From Nocardioides sp. (GTDB lineage: Bacteria > Actinomycetota > Actinomycetes > Propionibacteriales > Nocardioidaceae), in assembly GCA_023252065.1 (NCBI GenBank), contig JAHEXO010000194.1:1-5399 (forward strand): DNA of 5,399 nt. Reading direction: 5' to 3'. The translations under genes and the position numbers were made by a program. Every line of letters begins with the position of its first letter. Position 1 is the first letter of the stretch. Below the pieces are notes generated by a model that ran no database searches, had not been told where the DNA came from, and saw nothing but the letters and a program-made list of their open reading frames with translations. Positions 1-5,399 of this stretch are shown piece by piece.

Positions 1-729
1 GCGTTCAGCGTCGCCGCCGTCGCGACCCCGGTCCAGATGGGCGTGGGCGACGCGCTCGCACGCTGGGTCTACAACGACCAGCCGACCAAGTTCGCCGCGA
101 TCGAGCTGGTCCCGCAGACCTCCAGCGACGTCCCCGAGACCCTGCTCGGCAAGCTCAACTCCGCAGGGAGGGTGCAGGGCGGCATCCCGATCCCTGGCCT
201 CGCCTCGATCCTCTCCGACCCCGGCACCGGCACGTCGACCGTCGTCCAGGGGCTCGACAGCACTCCGGCGAGCGACCGCCCGACCATCTCCGAGGTCAAC
301 GTCGTCCACCTCTCGTGGGACATCATGGTCGGCCTCGGCACGCTGCTCTTCCTGCTCTCGGCCTGGTACGGCGCGACCTGGGCGCTGCGACGGCGGATGC
401 CCACCGGCCGGCTCTTCCTGTCGATCGCCTCCGCCGCCGGCGTTCTCGCCGTGATCACCATGGAGGCCGGGTGGGTCGTCACCGAGGTCGGCCGCCAGCC
501 CTGGATCGTCTACAACCACATGAAGGTCGAGGACGCCGCCACCGCCAACACCGGCGTCTGGATCACGTTCCTTGCGGTCACACTGCTCTACCTCGCCCTC
601 GGCGTCACCGCGATCCTCGTGCTGCACGGGATGGCCCGCCGGTTCCGGCGAGCGGGCGGCTTCGCCGCAGTTGAGGGCCCCTATGCGCCCTCCAGCGAGG
701 ACTCCCGAACCGAGGAGCCGGCCCGATGA
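1..729 (+). CDS. cydA: Cytochrome bd-type quinol oxidase subunit I, C-terminal part (5' end outside window)
   Basis: Subunit I of the membrane-bound bd-type terminal oxidase, which oxidises quinol and reduces O2 to water; it carries the haems and the quinol (Q) loop. The frame is open from base 1, so the ATG at 37 is internal; 242 codons are visible, roughly the C-terminal half of a normal CydA. Seen: a KFAAIE motif (Lys codon 88-90, Glu codon 103-105) matching the Q-loop Lys252/Glu257 of E. coli CydA; a DIMVGLG motif whose Met (325-327) matches haem b558 ligand Met393; and EVGRQPW (484-504), the hallmark of CydA, with Glu matching E. coli Glu445. Three hydrophobic segments lie at about 322-387, 412-489 and 553-630, followed by a short polar tail. 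Only 74 residues separate the Q-loop Glu from the haem Met, so this is the short Q-loop type. Asp occupies the place of E. coli Arg391. It overlaps cydB by 4 nt. Confidence 0.95.
   Translation, partial: AFSVAAVATPVQMGVGDALARWVYNDQPTKFAAIELVPQTSSDVPETLLGKLNSAGRVQGGIPIPGLASILSDPGTGTSTVVQGLDSTPASDRPTISEVNVVHLSWDIMVGLGTLLFLLSAWYGATWALRRRMPTGRLFLSIASAAGVLAVITMEAGWVVTEVGRQPWIVYNHMKVEDAATANTGVWITFLAVTLLYLALGVTAILVLHGMARRFRRAGGFAAVEGPYAPSSEDSRTEEPAR
712..717 (+). promoter_or_regulatory. Ribosome binding site of cydB
   Basis: GAGGAG lies inside the 3' end of cydA, 8 nt before the ATG at 726. It supports that start and the 4-nt ATGA overlap (726-729), which implies translational coupling of the two oxidase subunits. 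Confidence 0.6.
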
Positions 730-1769
730 GCGACCTGGTCGCAGTGGTCCTGCTGCTGGCACTCACGGCGTACGCCGTGCTGGGCGGCGCGGACTTCGGC
801 GCCGGGTTCTGGGACCTGACCGCCGGCAGCCCCGAGCGCGGGGCCAGACCGCGCGCGCTGATCGAGCACTCTCTCGGCCCCGTGTGGGAGGCCAACCACG
901 TCTGGCTGATCTTCGTCTTCGTGGTGACGTGGACGGCGTTCTCGGAGGCGTACGCGTCGATCATGCTCACGCTCTTCGTGCCATTCACCCTGGCCGCCCT
1001 CGGCATCGTGCTGCGCGGGGCGAGCTTCGCGTTCCGCAAGTCGGTCGTGACGCTCCGCGACCGGCGGCTCTTCGGGGCCGCCTTCGCCGCGTCCTCGCTC
1101 CTGGTGCCGTTCTTCCTCGGCGCCGTCGCCGGCGGGATCGCCTCCGGGCGGGTGCCGGCCGGCGGCAAGGCCGGCGACCCGGTCGACAGCTGGCTGAACC
1201 CGACTTCCCTCGTCACGGGCGTCCTCGCCGTGGTGGCGGTCGCCTACCTCGCGGCGGTCTACCTGGTCTGGGAGGCCCGCCGCGAAGGCGACACCGAGCT
1301 GGCGGAGTACTTCCGCCGCCGCGCGGTGGTCTCGGCCGTCGTGGTCGCGGTGGTGGCGGCCGTCGGAATGGTCGTGCTGCACGGCGACGCGCCGTACGTC
1401 TTCGACGGCATGACCGGGCGGGCCCTTCCGGTCGTCATCGTCGGCGTCTTCTGCGGTGTCGGCGCTCTCGTCCTGCTCGCTCGCGACGCGAGCCGGGGGG
1501 CACGGGTGCTTGCCGTCGTCGCCGTCGCCGGGATCGTGGTCGCGTGGGGTGTCGCCCAGTGGCCCTACCTGCTGCCCGAGAGCCTCACCGTCTCCGAGGC
1601 CGCAGCGCCGTCCGGCACCCTGCAGGCGCTGGTCGTGACCGTCGTCCTCGCCGCGATCATCGTGCTGCCGGGCTTCGTGCTGCTCTTCGTCCTGGCCCAG
1701 CGGGGGCTGCTCCCCGAGGAAGGGGTGCTCGACGTCGCGGACGCGAGGTCGCAGCCCTCCTCGGACTGA
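726..1769 (+). CDS. cydB: Cytochrome bd-type quinol oxidase subunit II
   Basis: Subunit II of the bd-type quinol oxidase, an integral membrane partner that stabilises the haem-bearing subunit I. The 347 residues are a normal length for CydB. Family motifs are clear: GGADFGAGFWDL at residues 20-31 after the first hydrophobic helix, GPVWEANHVWLIF at 51-63, and LRGASFAFR at 96-104. An AQWPYLLP motif precedes the last helix. About eight or nine hydrophobic segments are visible, starting with residues ~4-22 and ending with a strongly hydrophobic stretch near residues 300-325; the tail is short and polar. The ATG at 726 is set by the GAGGAG upstream and the overlap with cydA. No cydC/cydD transporter genes are visible after it, although many actinobacterial bd operons carry them. 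The short Q-loop in the partner suggests the CioAB-like/short-loop class rather than the E. coli type, and cioB would be an alternative name. Confidence 0.95.
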   Translation: MSDLVAVVLLLALTAYAVLGGADFGAGFWDLTAGSPERGARPRALIEHSLGPVWEANHVWLIFVFVVTWTAFSEAYASIMLTLFVPFTLAALGIVLRGASFAFRKSVVTLRDRRLFGAAFAASSLLVPFFLGAVAGGIASGRVPAGGKAGDPVDSWLNPTSLVTGVLAVVAVAYLAAVYLVWEARREGDTELAEYFRRRAVVSAVVVAVVAAVGMVVLHGDAPYVFDGMTGRALPVVIVGVFCGVGALVLLARDASRGARVLAVVAVAGIVVAWGVAQWPYLLPESLTVSEAAAPSGTLQALVVTVVLAAIIVLPGFVLLFVLAQRGLLPEEGVLDVADARSQPSSD

Positions 1770-1781
1770 GCACCACCCAGA

Positions 1782-1820
1782 CATCATCTCGATGGGGTGA
1801 TGCCCCCGGGGCCGCCCCGG
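1782..1820 (+). other. GC-rich inverted repeats after cydB (possible weak terminator or operator)
   Basis: Just after the cydB stop there are overlapping inverted repeats. CATCA (1782-1786) pairs with TGATG (1798-1802), GGGG (1794-1797) with CCCC (1803-1806), and a perfect CCGGGG-CCG-CCCCGG hairpin spans 1806-1820. No T-run follows, so a classical intrinsic terminator is not supported. The structures could attenuate read-through, protect the cydAB mRNA end or act as an operator, or they may simply reflect high GC. Confidence 0.25.
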
Positions 1821-1828
1821 TCGAGAGT

Positions 1829-1833
1829 GGAGG
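1829..1833 (+). promoter_or_regulatory. Shine-Dalgarno-like site of a possible leader ORF
   Basis: GGAGG sits 7 nt before the ATG at 1841. It is a good ribosome site at ideal spacing, but it is 54 nt upstream of the GTG start of the fusion gene and so cannot serve that gene directly. It is the main argument that the 16-codon ORF could be translated. Confidence 0.35.
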
Positions 1834-1840
1834 TACGGCG

Positions 1841-1891
1841 ATGCGCCGGCTCGCCGAGGACCACTGGACAACCAGAAGGACGGCGACGTGA
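1841..1891 (+). CDS. Possible 16-residue leader peptide coupled to the fusion gene
   Basis: A short ORF, ATG to TGA, encodes a basic peptide (starts MRRLAEDHW, ends RRTAT). It has a GGAGG site 7 nt upstream, and its TGA (1889-1891) overlaps the downstream GTG start as GTGA (1888-1891), an arrangement typical of translational coupling. Its tandem AGA-AGG arginine codons coincide with the ribosome site of the next gene. Against it: the same frame is open far upstream, as is common in GC-rich DNA, the peptide resembles nothing I recognise, and such a short ORF can arise by chance. If real it is more likely a coupling or leader ORF than a functional protein. Confidence 0.3.
   Translation: MRRLAEDHWTTRRTAT
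1874..1880 (+). promoter_or_regulatory. Ribosome binding site fixing the GTG start at 1888
   Basis: AGAAGGA lies 7 nt before GTG 1888. The conserved N-terminal motif of the GH15 family (IADYGFLSDCHTGALV) begins about a dozen residues after this GTG, as expected, so 1888 is preferred over any later in-frame start. Confidence 0.6.
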
Positions 1892-4800
1892 GCCCACACA
1901 CCTCTCCCTTCCCCCCGATCGCCGACTACGGGTTCCTGTCGGACTGCCACACCGGGGCCCTGGTCGCTCCGGACGGGTCGGTCGACTGGCTGTGCCTGCC
2001 GGCGTTCGACTCTGCGAGCGTGTTCGGCAACGTCCTCGACAGGGGAGCCGGGTCCTTCCGGTTCGGCCCCTACGGGATCAACGTGCCGACCCAGCGCTCC
2101 TACGTGCCGGGCACGAACGTCCTCACCACCACCTGGCACACCCCGGGCGGCTGGCTGCTGGTGCACGACGCGCTGGCGATGGGGCCGAGGGAGGGCGTGG
2201 ACACGGTGACCCCACACACGCGGCCGCCTGCCGACGATGACGCCTGTCACCTGCTGGTGCGCACCGTCGAGTGCCTCGAGGGGACCGTGGAGGTGGACTT
2301 CGTCTGCGAGCCGGTCTTCGACTACGGGCGGGTCGAGGCGACCTGGACCGTGGTGGACGGCGAGGGCCACCAGGCAGATGCCGCCGACGCCGGTGGACCG
2401 GTCTTCCGGCTCAGCACCGACATGTTGCTCGGGATCGAAGGCGGAGCGACCCGCGCCCGCCACGTGCTGTCCAAGGGCGACCGGGCGTTCTGCGCCCTGT
2501 CCTGGGCCGAGGACCTGACCGCGCCGACCGAGGTCGACGAGGCGTTCGCGCACATCGACACCACGGTGCAGTTCTGGCGCAGCTGGCTGGCCCGCGCCCG
2601 CATCCCCGACCACGCGCTCCGTCACCCGCTCGAGCGCTCGGCGCTCACCATCAAGGGCCTCACCTACATGCCGACCGGCGCGACCGTGGCGGCGCTGACC
2701 ACCTCGCTGCCCGAGACCCCCGGGGGCGAGCGCAACTGGGACTACCGCTACACCTGGATCCGCGACACGACGTTCACCTTGCAGGCGCTGCACTACATGA
2801 ACCTGGACTGGGAAGCCGACGAGTTCATGCAGTTCGTCGGCGACCTCGAGCCCAACGCAGACGGCGGCCTGCAGATCATGTACGGCATCGACGGCCGGCG
2901 CGACCTGACCGAGTCGACCCGCGACGACCTGACGGGCTACGAGGGCGCCAAACCGGTACGGCTCGGGAACGGCGCCTTCGACCAGCGCCAGAACGACGTG
3001 TTCGGAGCCGTCCTCGACTCACTGCTCCTGCACACCCGGCGCAGCAAGCACCTGCCCCGACGGCTGTGGCCGCTCGTGCAGTCCCAGGCCGAGGGCGCGA
3101 TCGCCGCGTGGCGCGAGCCCGACCAGGGGATCTGGGAGGCCCGGGGCAAGCCGCAGCACTACGTGTCGTCCAAGCTGATGGGCTGGGTGGCGCTCGACCG
3201 CGCCGCCAAGCTCGCCGCGATCCGCGACGACGTCGGCCTCGAGAAGGAGTGGGCCGAGACCGCCGAGGAGATCAAGGAGGACATCCTCGCCCACGGCGTC
3301 AGCGACCGAGGGGTGCTCCGCCAGCACTACGACACCGATGCGCTCGACGCCTCGACCCTGCTCGCCCCGCTGTTCGGCTTCCTGCCGGGCACGGACGAGC
3401 GGATCCGCAACACGGTCACGGCGATCTCAGAGGAGCTGACCGAGAACGGGTTCGTCCTGCGCTACCGCACCGACGAGACCGACGACGGCCTGTCGGGCAA
3501 GGAAGGAACGTTCCTGATCTGCTCCTTCTGGCTGGTCTCGGCCTTCGCCGCCATCGGGGACATGGAGCAGGCGAACAACCTGATGGAGCGACTGCTCCGG
3601 ATCTCCTCACCGCTCGGCCTGTACGCCGAGGAGTTCGAGGTCGAGCGCGCCCGCCACCTGGGGAACTTCCCGCAGGCGTTCTCACACCTGGCCCTCATCC
3701 AAGCAGCGGGGCGGATCATCCTCACCGACTTCCTGGTCGACCGCAACGACTACCACCAGTTCCAGCCGCTGCTCTACCAGGTGGCGACCTCACAGCTGCC
3801 CGCGGAGGACATCGCCCGTCCGCACCGGACGATCTTCCGCGACTACCCGACCGTCGAGGTCGTGACCGCGTACGTGGACGAGATGTCCCTCGCCGACCGC
3901 ACCCTCCGGCTCGCCGACGGGCGGACCCTCACCGGGTCGCAGGTCGTCCTGGCCGCCGGAGCACGCCCGAACTTCTTCGGCGTCCCCGGGGCCGCCGAGC
4001 ATGCCTTTCCCCTCTACTCGGTCGCCGACGCCGAGCGGCTCCGCCTCCACCTCCAGGAACAGGTGAAGGCGTCCGAGGAGGGATCAAGCCAGGGCGACGG
4101 GACCCTGGACGTGGTGGTCGTCGGCGGCGGCCCCACCGGCGTGGAGACCACCGGTGCGCTGGTCGAGCTGATGACCGCCTGGGAGAAGACGGGACGGACG
4201 CCGTACCGGGGGCAGGTGACACTCGTCGACCGCGGAACGGCGCTGCTCGGCGCGTTCAACCAGAAGGCCCATCGCTACTCGCTCGGGAAGCTGACCGGGC
4301 ACGGCGTCACGGTCAAGCTCGCGGCAGGCGTGGCCTCCGTTCACCCCGATCACGTGGAGTTCGACGACGGGACGACCATCCGGGTCCGCACCGTCGTCTG
4401 GGGTGGCGGGGAGTCCGCCTCGGCCGTCGCCCGCAACTCTGGTCCGGACCCGGGACGTGGCGGCCGGATCGACGTCACCCCCGAGCTGACGGTCCCGGGT
4501 TTCCCGGGCGCGTTCGCCATCGGCGACGTCGCCAACATCCCGGCAGCCGACGGCACCACGCTCCCCCAGCTCGGCTCGGTCGCCCAGCAGTCGGGAGCCT
4601 GGGCAGCGGAGAACATCCTGCGGGCGCAACGCGGCGACCCTCTGAAGCCGTTCCACTACAAGGACAAGGGGATCATGGCGATGATCGGCCGTAATGCGGC
4701 GGTGGCCGAGGTCGGAAAGCATCGACACGAGGTCGAGGGCCCCATCGCCTTCGCCGCCTGGCTCGGTGTCCACGCCAGCCTGCTGAGTGGCGCGCACAGC

Positions 4801-4989
4801 AAGACCGACGCCTTCCTCTCCTGGGCGTGGGACTACTTCGACCGCGACCACGCCGCCACCGTCGAGGCCTCCACCGCCCCGAAGCGCATCGCCTGGGGCG
4901 ACCGCGAGACCGACGTCCCGCACATCTCCCTCGACGAGCGGCACGTCGACACCGAGCACCAGGACGTCCGAGAAGGGACCCACAGATGA
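1888..4989 (+). CDS. GH15 glucoamylase/trehalase-like glycosidase fused to an N-terminally truncated NDH-2-like flavoprotein
   Basis: One 1033-residue frame holds two unrelated enzymes. Residues ~10-611 are a GH15 alpha-glucosidase (glucoamylase, glucodextranase and trehalase family): a trehalase-like N-terminal domain (DYGFLSDCHTGALVAPDGS, WLCLP), then the alpha/alpha barrel with RNWDYRYTWIRD at 282-293 (substrate site), GIWEARG at 414-420 (Glu417, likely general acid), YAEE at 579-582 (likely catalytic base Glu) and GNFPQAFSHL at 592-601, near the usual family end. Residues ~616-1033 match NDH-2 NADH:quinone oxidoreductases: LVDRNDYHQFQPLLYQVAT from 616, VVLAAGARPNFFGVPG at 686-701, NADH-binding GGGPTG at 746-751 with Asp781 ending the next strand, AIGD at 877-880 (FAD contact) and LPQLGSVAQQSG at 892-903 (quinone-side region). 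The NDH-2 start with its FAD-binding GxGxxG is absent. No signal peptide is seen, so the protein is probably cytosolic or membrane-peripheral. Domain calls are firm; substrate (trehalose, maltooligosaccharide or other) and flavoprotein activity are not. It overlaps the GMC gene by 4 nt. Confidence 0.9.
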   Translation: MSPHTSPFPPIADYGFLSDCHTGALVAPDGSVDWLCLPAFDSASVFGNVLDRGAGSFRFGPYGINVPTQRSYVPGTNVLTTTWHTPGGWLLVHDALAMGPREGVDTVTPHTRPPADDDACHLLVRTVECLEGTVEVDFVCEPVFDYGRVEATWTVVDGEGHQADAADAGGPVFRLSTDMLLGIEGGATRARHVLSKGDRAFCALSWAEDLTAPTEVDEAFAHIDTTVQFWRSWLARARIPDHALRHPLERSALTIKGLTYMPTGATVAALTTSLPETPGGERNWDYRYTWIRDTTFTLQALHYMNLDWEADEFMQFVGDLEPNADGGLQIMYGIDGRRDLTESTRDDLTGYEGAKPVRLGNGAFDQRQNDVFGAVLDSLLLHTRRSKHLPRRLWPLVQSQAEGAIAAWREPDQGIWEARGKPQHYVSSKLMGWVALDRAAKLAAIRDDVGLEKEWAETAEEIKEDILAHGVSDRGVLRQHYDTDALDASTLLAPLFGFLPGTDERIRNTVTAISEELTENGFVLRYRTDETDDGLSGKEGTFLICSFWLVSAFAAIGDMEQANNLMERLLRISSPLGLYAEEFEVERARHLGNFPQAFSHLALIQAAGRIILTDFLVDRNDYHQFQPLLYQVATSQLPAEDIARPHRTIFRDYPTVEVVTAYVDEMSLADRTLRLADGRTLTGSQVVLAAGARPNFFGVPGAAEHAFPLYSVADAERLRLHLQEQVKASEEGSSQGDGTLDVVVVGGGPTGVETTGALVELMTAWEKTGRTPYRGQVTLVDRGTALLGAFNQKAHRYSLGKLTGHGVTVKLAAGVASVHPDHVEFDDGTTIRVRTVVWGGGESASAVARNSGPDPGRGGRIDVTPELTVPGFPGAFAIGDVANIPAADGTTLPQLGSVAQQSGAWAAENILRAQRGDPLKPFHYKDKGIMAMIGRNAAVAEVGKHRHEVEGPIAFAAWLGVHASLLSGAHSKTDAFLSWAWDYFDRDHAATVEASTAPKRIAWGDRETDVPHISLDERHVDTEHQDVREGTHR
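3700..3760 (+). other. Fusion junction between GH15 and NDH-2 domains (missing FAD GxGxxG segment)
   Basis: Up to about residue 611 (GNFPQAFSHLALIQAAGRII) the protein follows a normal GH15 C-terminus. From about residue 616 (LVDRNDYHQFQPLLYQ) it follows an NDH-2 from the end of its second Rossmann strand. NDH-2 proteins normally have some 30-40 residues before this point, including a V(I/V)GGG-type FAD loop and helix. Nothing like it appears in any frame here, and the next in-frame ATG (3883) lies well inside the flavoprotein. A GTG at 3781 has no ribosome site. The change is therefore an in-frame loss, not a frameshift. Confidence 0.75.
4971..4978 (+). promoter_or_regulatory. Ribosome binding site of the GMC oxidoreductase
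   Basis: AGAAGGGA sits 7 nt before the ATG at 4986, within the last codons of the fusion gene. With the ATGA overlap (4986-4989) it supports this start and operon-style coupling. Confidence 0.6.
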
Positions 4990-5399
4990 GCGAGAACTAC
5001 GACGTCGTCATCGTCGGCTCCGGCGCGGGTGGAGGGACGCTGGCTCATCGCCTGGCGCCGTCCGGCAAGCGCGTGCTGATCCTGGAGCGGGGCGACTGGC
5101 TGCCTCGCGAGCTGGAGAACTGGGACGCCCAGGCGGTCTTCGTGGACAACCGCTACGTGTCGCCCGACCGGTGGTTCGACGCGCAGGGCAAGGAGTTCCA
5201 GCCTCAGGTCCACTACTTCGTCGGTGGCGCCACCAAGTTCTACGGCGCCGCGCTCTTCCGCCTGCGCCAGCGGGACTTCGGCGAGCTCAAGCACCACGGC
5301 GGGATCTCACCCGCCTGGCCGATCGACTACAGCACGCTCGAGCCCTACTACACCCAGGCCGAGGAGCTCTACCAGGTGCACGGGGCCCGGGGCGAGGAC
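4986..5399 (+). CDS. GMC-family FAD-dependent oxidoreductase, N-terminal part (3' end outside window)
   Basis: Members of the glucose-methanol-choline (GMC) family oxidise alcohols or sugars using FAD, passing electrons to O2, quinones or cytochromes. The 138 visible residues carry the FAD-binding Rossmann start YDVVIVGSGAGGG (GxGxxG at 11-16), the ribose-binding acid Glu34 in LILERG, the GMC signature region HYFVGGATKFYGAALFRLR at 76-94, and the following PAWPIDY...LEPYYTQAEELYQVHG segment. From memory, relatives often read GGNTK where this has GGATK; I cannot verify this. A complete GMC enzyme is about 500-570 residues, so roughly three quarters lies beyond the window and the catalytic His is not visible. 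The substrate cannot be told; its position after a GH15 glycosidase makes a sugar a reasonable guess. No signal peptide or Tat motif is seen at the start. Confidence 0.93.
   Translation, partial: MSENYDVVIVGSGAGGGTLAHRLAPSGKRVLILERGDWLPRELENWDAQAVFVDNRYVSPDRWFDAQGKEFQPQVHYFVGGATKFYGAALFRLRQRDFGELKHHGGISPAWPIDYSTLEPYYTQAEELYQVHGARGED

Noticed and set aside
37..729. ATG at 37 as the real start of cydA
   Set aside because: The frame is open to base 1 and the protein lacks the N-terminal half of CydA with its first haem ligands; the gene clearly begins upstream of the window.
681..1901. Long reverse-strand open frame opposite cydB
   Set aside because: Low-complexity, charged, Asp/Gly/Arg/His-rich translation typical of the antisense of a GC-rich membrane protein gene; the + strand frame has clear CydB motifs.
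1657..2793. Long reverse-strand open frame opposite the start of the GH15 region
   Set aside because: The translation resembles no family and covers a region where the + strand encodes conserved GH15 motifs; a GC-driven shadow.
3600..3800. Frameshift or overlapping genes at the GH15/NDH-2 boundary hiding the FAD loop
   Set aside because: The frame is continuous and conserved on both sides, and I found no GxGxxG-containing strand in the other frames; the segment is absent, not shifted.
2271..4694. 807-codon + strand frame inside the fusion gene
   Set aside because: An Arg/Pro/Gly-rich out-of-frame reading of the same DNA; all recognisable motifs belong to the frame starting at 1888.
4084..4983. 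Reverse-strand frame opposite the NDH-2 C-terminus
   Set aside because: No recognisable motifs; antisense shadow of a conserved + strand domain.
3781..4989. Separate translation of the flavoprotein from an internal start
   Set aside because: The first in-frame candidates after the junction (GTG 3781, ATG 3883) lack a convincing ribosome site and fall inside conserved NDH-2 sequence, so they would not give a better protein.
1..5399. Defence system, CRISPR array, mobile element, tRNA or rRNA
   Set aside because: No direct-repeat arrays, transposase or recombinase motifs, terminal repeats or RNA-gene signatures were seen; all long stretches are accounted for by metabolic genes.

Overview
The window is very GC-rich (about 70% by eye), with G/C-dominated third codon positions, TGA stops and 4-nt ATGA/GTGA start-stop overlaps. 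Together with the protein families present, this points to a high-GC actinomycete chromosome, for example a Nocardioides-like organism; the genus is a guess. All real genes are on the + strand and the window is almost fully coding.

Layout: (1) 1-729 is the C-terminal half of cydA, subunit I of a cytochrome bd-type quinol oxidase. (2) 726-1769 is the complete cydB, subunit II, overlapping cydA by 4 nt. (3) 1770-1887 is the only intergenic gap (118 nt). It holds small GC-rich inverted repeats and a possible 16-codon leader ORF with its own Shine-Dalgarno site, whose stop overlaps the next start. (4) 1888-4989 is one 1033-codon reading frame. Its first ~611 residues are a nearly complete GH15 glucoamylase/trehalase-like glycosidase. 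Its last ~420 residues are a type II NADH:quinone oxidoreductase (NDH-2)-like flavoprotein. (5) 4986-5399 is the start of a GMC-family FAD oxidoreductase, overlapping the fusion gene by 4 nt and cut off by the window end.

The most notable feature is the fusion junction near 3720. The flavoprotein half begins at the second beta strand of its FAD-binding Rossmann fold. The usual N-terminal strand, GxGxxG loop and first helix are missing, and no other frame there encodes them. The second (NADH) Rossmann motif and the C-terminal FAD-contact motif are intact. This looks like an in-frame deletion that joined two neighbouring genes and removed the FAD pyrophosphate loop. It could be a real evolutionary event, a strain-specific lesion or an assembly error.

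Functionally the locus reads as respiratory and carbohydrate-oxidising. A quinol oxidase (cydAB) sits next to an NDH-2-like NADH dehydrogenase, a GMC alcohol/sugar oxidoreductase and an alpha-glucoside hydrolase. A plausible but unproven model is that GH15 releases glucose from trehalose or alpha-glucans, the flavoproteins pass reducing equivalents to quinone, and the bd oxidase reoxidises the quinol. I see no RNA genes, mobile elements, CRISPR arrays or defence system.
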